A stretch of 51,321 bases of DNA, taken from the NCBI RefSeq assembly GCF_001440475.1, contig NZ_LLYB01000086.1:109734-161054 (forward strand). Reading direction: 5' to 3'. The notes under the pieces were generated by a model. That model did no database searches, had not been told where the DNA came from, and worked only from the letters and a program-made list of their open reading frames with translations. Position numbers and translations under genes: made by a program. This document shows, in pieces, positions 44,636-51,321 of the stretch. The DNA comes from Bradyrhizobium lablabi (GTDB lineage Bacteria > Pseudomonadota > Alphaproteobacteria > Rhizobiales > Xanthobacteraceae). Every line of letters starts with the position of its first letter. Within the stretch, counting starts at the first letter, position 1.

Positions 44636-46918
44636 TCAGAACGTCGCGCCGGCCTTCACCATGAAGGTGCGGCCGGGGAGCGGATAGGCCGAGAAGCGGC
44701 CGGGCGTAAACGAGCTTGCGATCGCGTAGTCATAGTAAAGTGCGTTGAACAGATTGTTCACGCCCACCGACCAGAAGAAGCGATCGTAGGCGCCGCTCAG
44801 TTTCAGATCGACGGTGGCGTCCGCCGGAATACGGCGCTGGGTGTTGGCCTGGTCATTGTCCATGAAGCGTTCGCTCCAGGCGCGGACGGTGGCATCCAGC
44901 ACCAGATAGTTCTGCCAGATGTTCCAAGTCGCGCCGCCGCTCGCGGTATAGCGCGACACCAGCGGCACGTCGTTACCGGCGAACTGCCCTTCGCGGAATA
45001 CAGCGCGGGTATAGGCCACGCCGCCGCGGAGCGTCACGGTGTCGCTGACACGCAGCGAGGCGCTGGTCTCGGAGCCGTATCGGCGGGTCGGATCGAGGTT
45101 GACGTTGAAAAACAGCGCCGGGATGAAATGGATCTCGTTCTCGAGGTCCATGTTGTAGATGCTCGATTGCATCTGGAAACCGCCGCTCTTGATGCGGAAT
45201 CCGCCCTCGATGTCGTGCGAGGTCTGGGTCTTCAATTCGAAAGTCCCTGGAACGAAGAAGGGGCCGCTGGAGACGCGCTCGTCGACGGTCGGGGTTCGGA
45301 ACGCGCGCGCGGCGCGGCCGAATACCGAGAACACGCTATTGAAGCGATGCTCGAGGCCAATATGCAGCGCGTATTGTGTTTCATTGCTGTCCAGCGGCGA
45401 GGCCGCGGGGCTGCAATTGAAGAACATGGCGCAACCAGGCGCATTGGGATCAAACCGATCCCGGGCACTCAGGCTGGTGTTTTGAATCCTCGCGCCATAG
45501 GAGAAGTCGGTCGTCGGTAACAGGCCAACGGTGTGCTGCCAGTAGCCGGCGAGCGTTTGTTGCGACAGGTCGTAGATGTGGGTCGGCGCAAGGCCTTTGA
45601 ACGCTCCGCGGTCCTGATTGAATGTCGCGTCGTAGTAATCGATGCCGGTCAGGATCTGCGAGGGAATTCCGAAGATTGTGTTCTTGACGCTCAATCGCGG
45701 TGTGATCGACCAGGTTAGCAATGATGCGTCGTTATAGGTGGAGGAGAAACTCGGAAGCGGCGAGGCAAACGGTATCGCGCCGAAGAAACCGCTTTGCGTG
45801 TCCTTCTTCCGAACGCCGCCGTCGACGATGAGGTCGACGCCGTTCATGATTGTCTTGGTAAAGCCGGTGGTGGCGCTGGCTCCCTGCTGGTTGCCGTAAT
45901 CGAACGGCGTATTGGTGCCCCTGCGATCAGTGACGAGTTGGTCCAGTCCGATGGAGGGATCGACGGTGCGTCCGCCCGGGAAACCGAGCTTCTGATCGTC
46001 ACCAGTCACCGTAAGGAAGGCCTTGAGGTCAGGCGTGGAGTAATTGAGATTGCCGATCCCGTTGCGCTGGTCGAGGGCGTTGTTGACCCGGTAACCATCG
46101 GACTTGATGGCGTTGCCATAGAAGGACGTCGACCAAGGTCCGTAATTGGTCGCGGCCGAGATATTCGCAAGCCGTTGGTTGAAAGAGCCGATGCCGGCCT
46201 CTGCGCGCATCGCGAAAGGCGGGCCGCCGACGCCGTTCTTCAGCACGATATTGATGACGCCGCCGATCGCATTGTCGCCGTACAGCACAGCGCCGCTATT
46301 GCCGCGTGTGATTTCAATCCGCTCGATCGAATCGCGCGGAATGGTCGAAAAATCGACACCGGCCATGTCGATGTCGTTGAGCCTTCGGCCGTTGATGAGC
46401 ACGAGCGTATTTGAGGTCGCAAAAGCGCCGAATCCGCGCAGGTCGACGCTGGTCTTGGCGCCGTTGACGCCGCCATACAGGCTCGTCAGTTGCACGCCGG
46501 GCGTTTGCGCGATGATTTCCTGCAACGTTTGTGCGGGCGAATGCGCGATCTCTTCGGCGGTAATAACGGTCGATGCCGTGCCGACAATGCCTGAAAACTG
46601 CCGCCCGCCGCTGCCGCCCGCGCCTTGCGAGGCGCTTTGCGATGCGACGTTCGAGCCGGTCCCGGCGGCGGGCCGCGTACCGGTCGACGGTGCAGCCGCC
46701 GGCACGACGCGGCGCGAGGTCGACCCCTCATAGTAGGTCGGTCTTGCGCGGGTTCGGTTCGGGTCGGTGGGCGACGTGATCTCGATCGGCGGCAATTGCT
46801 CGGCCGCCGTCTGCTGCGCCTCTGCGCCGGAAATGCCGAGCGAGACGATGGGCACCAGGAAACTGGAGGCAAGCCAGAAGCGGCGCCGCCGCCCGGTGGC
46901 TGAGATGGTGGAAGACAT
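44636..46918 (-). CDS. btuB: TonB-dependent receptor, cobalamin (BtuB-like)
   Basis: 760 residues; ATG 46918 with GAGG eight bases upstream. Signal peptide (1-35, ending GAEAQ), a possible TonB box near PPIEITSPT, a plug domain (about 100-225: SGIVGTASTVITAEEIA, TPGVQLTSLYGG, RGFGAF, IERIEITRG, VLYGDNAIGGVINIVLK), and a 22-strand outer-membrane beta-barrel ending in Phe. It lies behind a cobalamin riboswitch, which makes vitamin B12 or cobinamide the likely ligand. Energised by TonB, it passes the ligand to the divergently encoded ABC importer. Confidence 0.9.
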   Translation of the reverse strand: MSSTISATGRRRRFWLASSFLVPIVSLGISGAEAQQTAAEQLPPIEITSPTDPNRTRARPTYYEGSTSRRVVPAAAPSTGTRPAAGTGSNVASQSASQGAGGSGGRQFSGIVGTASTVITAEEIAHSPAQTLQEIIAQTPGVQLTSLYGGVNGAKTSVDLRGFGAFATSNTLVLINGRRLNDIDMAGVDFSTIPRDSIERIEITRGNSGAVLYGDNAIGGVINIVLKNGVGGPPFAMRAEAGIGSFNQRLANISAATNYGPWSTSFYGNAIKSDGYRVNNALDQRNGIGNLNYSTPDLKAFLTVTGDDQKLGFPGGRTVDPSIGLDQLVTDRRGTNTPFDYGNQQGASATTGFTKTIMNGVDLIVDGGVRKKDTQSGFFGAIPFASPLPSFSSTYNDASLLTWSITPRLSVKNTIFGIPSQILTGIDYYDATFNQDRGAFKGLAPTHIYDLSQQTLAGYWQHTVGLLPTTDFSYGARIQNTSLSARDRFDPNAPGCAMFFNCSPAASPLDSNETQYALHIGLEHRFNSVFSVFGRAARAFRTPTVDERVSSGPFFVPGTFELKTQTSHDIEGGFRIKSGGFQMQSSIYNMDLENEIHFIPALFFNVNLDPTRRYGSETSASLRVSDTVTLRGGVAYTRAVFREGQFAGNDVPLVSRYTASGGATWNIWQNYLVLDATVRAWSERFMDNDQANTQRRIPADATVDLKLSGAYDRFFWSVGVNNLFNALYYDYAIASSFTPGRFSAYPLPGRTFMVKAGATF

Positions 46919-47044
46919 GGTGCAGACCTCGGTATGACGTCAGTGGCACGTCACAGCGAACCAAGTCTCACCGTATGCTAACCGAGCTTAGGTGAAGCTA
47001 ATGCCTGTACTCCCCGACCGACATCTTCGCGTGTGACCACGGCT

Positions 47045-47214
47045 GACGGCAGGTCTCCTGGCTCGCGGGTCGTTACCCCATCGTCGCCTTCCCAGGACCG
47101 AGATGCCCAGTGGCGTGTGACGAAGGATTCGCCGCTTACAGTTGCGGGGGCAGCCGCGGAATTGGGGGATTTCCCCGCACCGCATTCCCTTTTGATCCCC
47201 AAACGGGAACCGTC
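47045..47214 (-). ncRNA. Cobalamin (AdoCbl) riboswitch
   Basis: Read on the minus strand, the region carries the full B12-box consensus. GGGAATGCGGTGCGGGGAAA and CTGCCCCCGCAACTG appear first, then GCCACTGG, then TGGGAAGGCG, and at the 3' end AGCCAGGAGACCTGCC. The P1 stem is GACGG (47210-47214) with CCGTC (47045-47049). Binding of adenosylcobalamin normally turns off the gene downstream, here the TonB receptor whose ATG lies ~126 nt further. The riboswitch is not upstream of the divergent ABC genes. Confidence 0.95.
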
Positions 47215-47221
47215 GGGAATT

Positions 47222-47251
47222 ATGGTAGAAGTTTGCCAAAGTCCGAGTCAA
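47222..47251 (-). promoter_or_regulatory. Sigma-70-like promoter of the riboswitch
   Basis: On the minus strand TTGACT (47246-47251) and TACCAT (47222-47227) are separated by 18 bp. The predicted start site at about 47215 falls right at the first base of the riboswitch P1 stem, which supports it as the receptor-gene promoter. Confidence 0.6.
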
Positions 47252-47362
47252 TCCGCCCGGCGCGCCCAGCGATCCCTACTGGACGAGTGCGCTATTTTTG
47301 CCGCATGAGCACGCGTACCCGTCTTCTGTACCGGAGCGGGCAAACCTGCTTTAGGACCATCG

Positions 47363-48406
47363 ATGAGTGTTGAGGCCGTAACCCTGACCAACGAGATTGC
47401 CGCACGCCGGCGGATCGGTGCGGTGGCCGCGCTTTCCGTCCTCGTTGTGATCCTGATGCTGATCTCGCTCGGCATCGGGCCGGTGCGGCTGTCGCCGCTT
47501 TCAGTGGCGCAAGCGCTGTTAGGGATCGGCAGCGAGGTATCGCAGGTGATCGTGCGGGAGATCCGCCTGCCGCGCACGCTGCTGGCGCTCGCGATCGGCG
47601 CCATTCTCGGTTTGTCGGGCGCATCGCTGCAGGGCCTGCTCCGCAATCCGCTGGCCTCGCCTTCGTTGTTCGGTGCGCCGCAATCGGCGGCCTTCGGCGC
47701 CGTGCTGGTGATCGCGCTGGGGGTGGCCGATGTGCGCTCCTACGCGTTGCCGGTGGCGGCGATCATCGCCGCCTTTGCGTCCGTCTTCGTGCTGCTCTCG
47801 ATCGCCGGCCGCAATGCCGGGCTGCTTATTCTCATTCTCTCCGGCCTGGCGATCTCGAGTTTTGCGGGCGCTGCCACCGCGCTGGTGATGAACCTCTCCA
47901 GCAATCCCTTCGTGGTGCTGGAGATCGCGTTCTGGCTGTTGGGCTCGCTGGAGGACCGCAGCTTCCAGCATGTGATGCTGGCGTTTCCCTTCATCATTGC
48001 CGGCGGGCTCATGCTGTTCAGCCAGCGCCATGCGTTTCGGGCGCTCAGTCTGGGCGAAGAAACCGCACAAAGCCTCGGTGTCGATGTCGGACGTCTGCGG
48101 CTGTTCGTGATCTCGGGCGTCGCGCTCGGCGTTGGCGGCGCGGTGGCGGTTACCGGCACCATCGGCTTCATCGGCCTGGTCGCGCCGCATCTGATGCGGC
48201 CCGTGATCGGTCACGATCCGGGGCGGCTGTTGGTGCCGAGCGCGCTCGCCGGCTCGGCGCTGCTGCTGGCGGCCGATATCGCGGTTCGGATCATTCCCTC
48301 GACCTCGGACATCAAGGTCGGCGTGCTGACCTCGATCATCGGCGTGCCGTTCTTCCTCTATCTGATCATGCGCGAACGCCGTGCGCTCGGTGGGGGTGTC
48401 GCATGA
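47363..48406 (+). CDS. btuC: Cobalamin-type ABC permease (FecCD/BtuC family)
   Basis: 347 residues; ATG 47363. About ten membrane helices; typical FecCD segments include IRLPRTLLALAIGAILGLSG, LQGLLRNPLASPSLFG and GTIGFIGLVAPHLMRPVIG. Its stop overlaps the ATPase ATG (ATGA). The family imports B12, iron-siderophores and heme; the adjoining riboswitch-controlled receptor argues for B12. It is divergent from that receptor and has no riboswitch of its own. Confidence 0.85.
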   Translation: MSVEAVTLTNEIAARRRIGAVAALSVLVVILMLISLGIGPVRLSPLSVAQALLGIGSEVSQVIVREIRLPRTLLALAIGAILGLSGASLQGLLRNPLASPSLFGAPQSAAFGAVLVIALGVADVRSYALPVAAIIAAFASVFVLLSIAGRNAGLLILILSGLAISSFAGAATALVMNLSSNPFVVLEIAFWLLGSLEDRSFQHVMLAFPFIIAGGLMLFSQRHAFRALSLGEETAQSLGVDVGRLRLFVISGVALGVGGAVAVTGTIGFIGLVAPHLMRPVIGHDPGRLLVPSALAGSALLLAADIAVRIIPSTSDIKVGVLTSIIGVPFFLYLIMRERRALGGGVA

Positions 48407-49185
48407 ACGAGGCCGCGCTGCTCACCGCGAGGGGACTTGGCGTACGGCTCGCCGGCCGTGTCGTGCTGAACGACGTCTCGCTCGCGCTTGAAGCGGGACA
48501 TCTGGTGGCGCTGGTGGGACCGAACGGCGCCGGCAAGACCACGCTGCTGCGGGCTCTGGCCGGGCTGATCCCGTCCGAAGGCGAGATCGGGATCGGCGGC
48601 CAAACGCTGGCTTCGCTGCCACTGCGCGAGCGCGCAAAACGCTTCGGCTATCTGCCGCAGGGGCATGTCGTGCACTGGCCGCTGCCGGCGCGCGATATCG
48701 TGGCGCTCGGCCGCTATCCGCATGGCGCGACCGATCCGGCGCGGCTGTCGCCGAAGGACGCGGAAGCCGTGCTGCGTGCGATGCAGGCGGTCGACGTGAT
48801 CGAGTTCAGCGATCGCCGCGTCACCGAACTCTCCGGTGGCGAGCGCAGCCGCGTCGCGCTGGCCCGCGCGCTGGCGGTGGAGGCGCCGGTCATCCTGGCC
48901 GACGAGCCGACCGCCTCGCTCGATCCGCGGCACCAGATCGACGTGATGCAGAATTTGCGCGCGACCGCCGACAAGGGCGTGCTGGTGATCGTGGTGACGC
49001 ATGATCTCGGGCTCGCGGCGCGGTTTGCCGACCATGTGCTGGTGCTGCGCGAAGGGCGGCTGGTGTCGCAGGGCGCGCCGGCAGCGGCGCTGTCCGAGCA
49101 GGTGATGGCCGATGTGTTCCGGATCTCGGCCTATCGCGCGGAATATCAGCGCGAGGCCGTGATCGTGCCGTGGGCGGATATCTGA
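48403..49185 (+). CDS. btuD: Cobalamin-type ABC ATPase (BtuD family)
   Basis: 260 residues; overlaps the permease stop by four bases. Walker A GPNGAGKTT (39-47), Q-loop in FGYLPQGHVVHWPLP, signature LSGGERSR, Walker B VILADEPTASLD, H-loop THD. ATPase of the FecE/BtuD group. Its TGA overlaps the next ATG by one base (TGATG). Confidence 0.88.
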   Translation: MNEAALLTARGLGVRLAGRVVLNDVSLALEAGHLVALVGPNGAGKTTLLRALAGLIPSEGEIGIGGQTLASLPLRERAKRFGYLPQGHVVHWPLPARDIVALGRYPHGATDPARLSPKDAEAVLRAMQAVDVIEFSDRRVTELSGGERSRVALARALAVEAPVILADEPTASLDPRHQIDVMQNLRATADKGVLVIVVTHDLGLAARFADHVLVLREGRLVSQGAPAAALSEQVMADVFRISAYRAEYQREAVIVPWADI

Positions 49186-50015
49186 TGCGATGGCGGTCCG
49201 CAATCGTGGCCGCGGTGCTGACCATGTCGGGCAGTTCCGCGCCCGCTGCCAATCTGCCGCGTCTGATATCGATGAATGTCTGCACCGATCAATTGGTGCT
49301 GACGCTCGCCGACCCAGAACAGATTCTCGGCTTGAGCCGGTTCTCGCGCGACGGCTGGCAATCGCAGGCGGGCGACCTCAGCCGCTATCCCGTGCTGTCG
49401 GGCGGAGCCGAGGACGTGCTGCTGATAAAGCCCGACATCGTCGTCGCCAGCGCGTTCGACAAGCGTGCGACGCGGGAGCTGTTGAAGGCGAAAGGACTTC
49501 GTCTCGCCGAACTCGCGGTGCCACGAACGCTCGACGAAGCGCGGCAGCAGATCCGCGAGGCCGGCGACATCACCGGTCATCCCGATCGCGCGGCGGCGGA
49601 AATCGCGCGGCTCGATGCGGCGCTCGCACGTACCCGCCAGGCTGTTTCGGAACGGCATTATCGCGTGCTGCCGCTGTCGCGGCGCGGCTGGGTGGCGGGC
49701 AGCGACAGTTTTGTCGGCTCGCTGCTGGCCGAAACCGGGCTGCGCAGCGCCGCCGGCGACCTCGGTTTTTCCTTCGGCGGCTTTGCTTCGCTGGAGGCGA
49801 TCGTGAACTTAAGGCCCGATTTCCTGGTGGTTTCTCAGACCGGCGATACTGCGCGCGATGACGGCCAGGCGTTCCTGCTGCATCCGGCGCTGGAGCGCTT
49901 CTATCCGCCGGCGAAACGGATCGTCATTCCGGAGCGCATGACCGAGTGCGGCGGCGTGTTGCTGGCGGACGCGCTGGACGCGCTGACGGCGGAATTGAAG
50001 CGGGTGGGGAGGTAG
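49185..50015 (+). CDS. btuF: Cobalamin-type ABC substrate-binding protein (BtuF-like)
   Basis: 276 residues; ATG 49185 within TGATG after the ATPase stop. Signal peptide (1-26, SSAPAAN), then a type III periplasmic binding fold (LPRLISMNVCTDQLVLTLAD; DVLLIKPDIVVASAF; then LARTRQAVSERHYRVLPLSR). It is close in length to E. coli BtuF (266 residues). The assignment to B12 rests on the riboswitch-controlled receptor next door, not on ligand residues. Confidence 0.8.
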   Translation: MRWRSAIVAAVLTMSGSSAPAANLPRLISMNVCTDQLVLTLADPEQILGLSRFSRDGWQSQAGDLSRYPVLSGGAEDVLLIKPDIVVASAFDKRATRELLKAKGLRLAELAVPRTLDEARQQIREAGDITGHPDRAAAEIARLDAALARTRQAVSERHYRVLPLSRRGWVAGSDSFVGSLLAETGLRSAAGDLGFSFGGFASLEAIVNLRPDFLVVSQTGDTARDDGQAFLLHPALERFYPPAKRIVIPERMTECGGVLLADALDALTAELKRVGR

Positions 50016-50019
50016 CTTC

Positions 50020-50097
50020 GTAGCCCGGATGGAGCGATGCGCAGTCCGGGATTCTTGTCGTGGCGCCCCGGATTTCGCTGCGCTTCATCCGGGCTAC
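50020..50097. repeat. Long hairpin repeat, GTAGCCCGGATG type
   Basis: GTAGCCCGGATG (50020-50031) and CATCCGGGCTAC (50086-50097) are perfect 12-bp arms. Pairing continues inward with a few mismatches (GAGCG..GCAGTCCGGG against CCCCGGATTTCGCTGCGCTT), so most of the 78 bp can fold. It lies between convergent genes and could end both transcripts. Confidence 0.85.
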
Positions 50098-50102
50098 AAG
50101 GC

Positions 50103-51143
50103 TCACCCCATCACCACCGGTCCGCCGACCTTCTTCCACGCGTCGATGCCGCCTTCGATATGCGCGGTGTTGGCGAGCCCCGCATTCTTCGCCGCGGCCA
50201 CCGCCATCGCCGAGCGCTCACCGAAGGCGCAGAAGAACACCACGCAGCGGCCGGTGGCGGCGGCGACTTCGCGCAGCATGCCGCCGGGCTTGAGGCTTTC
50301 GGAGATGCCGGGGTAGGGCGCATGCAGCGCGCCCGAGATCGTGCCGTGCTTGGCGCGCTCGCCCGTCTCGCGCAGATCGACCAAGAGGATATCGGGCCGG
50401 CCGAGACTGTTGATGGCGTCGCGGGCAGAGAGTGCCAGCCCCTGCTTGGCCAACTCCTCCTGGTGCAGGCCGACATGCATGTTGGCGGGCACGGCGACGT
50501 CCATCATCTTCGGATTCGGCAGCTTCAGATTGGCCATCAGCTCGATATATTCGTCGACGTTGCGCACCTGCAGCCGCGGATTGTGGCGCTTCTCCTCGCC
50601 GATGGTGGAAACCGTGTCGCCCTTGTAGTCGTGCGCAGGGTACACCAGTGTTTCCTCGGGCAGCTTCAGCAGCCGGTTGAAGATCGACTCGTATTGCGCG
50701 CGCGAGGAGCCGTTCTGGAAATCGGTGCGGCCGGTTCCGCGGATCAGAAGCGTGTCGCCGGTAAAGACGCGGTCGCCCATCAGGTAACTATAGGAATCGT
50801 CGGTATGGCCGGGCGTGTACATGACATCGAGGCATAGCCCCTCGATCGTTACCTTGTCGCCGTCGGACACCCGCATCGACACCACGTCGGCCTTGCTCTG
50901 CTCGCCCATGATGGTGATGCACTGGGTGCGGTCGCGCAGTTCGCCGAGACCGGTGACGTGGTCGGCATGCAGATGGGTGTCGATCGCCTTCACCAGCCGC
51001 AGGTCGAGTTCGCGCAGGAGCTGGCAGTAGCGGTCGGCCTTCTCCAGCACGGGATCGAGGATCAGCGCCTCGCCGCCCGCGCGGCTGGCCAGCAGGTAGC
51101 TGTAGGTGCCGGAAACGCTGTCGAAGAGTTGGCGAAAGATCAT
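50103..51143 (-). CDS. MBL-fold persulfide dioxygenase-like protein with rhodanese domain
   Basis: 346 residues from ATG 51143, chosen because IFRQLFDSVSGTYSYLL is the usual opening; an ATG at 51176 is also in frame, and neither has a good ribosome binding site. Residues 1-230 form a metallo-beta-lactamase fold with H57-x-H59-x-D61-H62 (THLHADH), YTPGHTDDS, FTGDTLLI and PAHDYKG, as in ETHE1-like persulfide dioxygenases. Residues ~245-346 form a rhodanese domain with the active-site loop C305-AFGERS. The pairing suggests oxidation of glutathione persulfide and sulfur transfer in one chain. Confidence 0.9.
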   Translation of the reverse strand: MIFRQLFDSVSGTYSYLLASRAGGEALILDPVLEKADRYCQLLRELDLRLVKAIDTHLHADHVTGLGELRDRTQCITIMGEQSKADVVSMRVSDGDKVTIEGLCLDVMYTPGHTDDSYSYLMGDRVFTGDTLLIRGTGRTDFQNGSSRAQYESIFNRLLKLPEETLVYPAHDYKGDTVSTIGEEKRHNPRLQVRNVDEYIELMANLKLPNPKMMDVAVPANMHVGLHQEELAKQGLALSARDAINSLGRPDILLVDLRETGERAKHGTISGALHAPYPGISESLKPGGMLREVAAATGRCVVFFCAFGERSAMAVAAAKNAGLANTAHIEGGIDAWKKVGGPVVMG

Positions 51144-51271
51144 GGCTGCTGCCGCGCTCTCAATCCGAATGAGCATTGCGCAGGATATTATTCTATTTTT
51201 GCCGTCTTCTCAAACGGCTTTCATCTACCTGAAGTCGCTTTCTCGAAAGATTTACTTCTTGCGGTCGACCC

Positions 51272-51321
51272 CGTCATTGCCTGCGACAAACGCGAAGCGT
51301 TTGCGCAAGGGAGCGAAGCGA
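51272..51321. repeat. Palindromic repeat, CGTCATTGC family (partial)
   Basis: Starts CGTCATTGC at 51272 and runs off the window edge. Its 50 bases are almost identical to 16889-16938, with only a few substitutions. Confidence 0.85.

Noticed and set aside
44467..44664. Short plus-strand ORF starting MTAKLRFVVACTG
   Set aside because: It has no ribosome binding site, its latter part is Ser/Pro/Ala-rich, and it runs into the TonB receptor gene on the opposite strand.

Overview
The window looks like the chromosome of a Bradyrhizobium or a close Nitrobacteraceae relative. It is GC-rich, carries many acyl-CoA and ABC-transport genes, and its gene ends are dotted with two short palindromic repeat families (CGTCATTGC...GCAATGACG and CGTCATTCC...GGAATGACG) that are common in that group. 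I found no insertion sequence, phage gene, CRISPR array, rRNA or tRNA. The first ~90 bases are homopolymer-rich and unlike the rest, which suggests a contig edge.

Layout: 0.1-3.3 kb holds a VIT/VWA surface protein with a C-terminal LPKTA sortase-type signal (its sortase would lie just off the left edge) and a divergent XRE-type regulator. From 3.3 to 25.6 kb lies a large catabolic region. It has a branched-chain-type binding protein with an acyl-CoA ligase; two acyl-CoA dehydrogenases of the isovaleryl-CoA-dehydrogenase type; a membrane di-iron hydroxylase under a LuxR-type regulator; a GST; an AraC regulator; a beta-keto acid cleavage enzyme (BKACE/DUF849); both subunits of a biotin-dependent acyl-CoA carboxylase; a complete dipeptide/oligopeptide-type ABC importer; and an iron-type alcohol dehydrogenase with a second acyl-CoA ligase. 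Together they suggest uptake, CoA activation, alpha/beta-dehydrogenation, carboxylation and C-C cleavage of a branched or isoprenoid-like acid. The substrate cannot be read from sequence.

26-32 kb: an RND efflux pair (lipoprotein adaptor plus HAE1 transporter, no outer-membrane channel) and a second orphan branched-chain-type binding protein. 32-36.6 kb, minus strand: a compact operon of LolD-like ATPase, 820-residue FtsX-type permease, Tat-exported AttH/CrtC-like protein and MAPEG membrane protein, preceded by a possible 9-codon leader ORF. 36.7-42 kb: two MFS transporters, a second GST and a D-aminoacylase-type amidohydrolase. 42-44.3 kb: an ATP-grasp gene broken by one missing base, then three small proteins of unknown function, one of them a 51-residue, very charged, Asp-rich protein.

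44.6-50 kb is a vitamin B12 uptake locus. A TonB-dependent receptor on the minus strand sits behind a textbook cobalamin riboswitch with a recognisable promoter, and a divergent FecCD permease/ATPase/binding-protein operon runs on the plus strand. The window ends with a persulfide-dioxygenase-like metallo-beta-lactamase fused to a rhodanese domain, and with part of another palindromic repeat.
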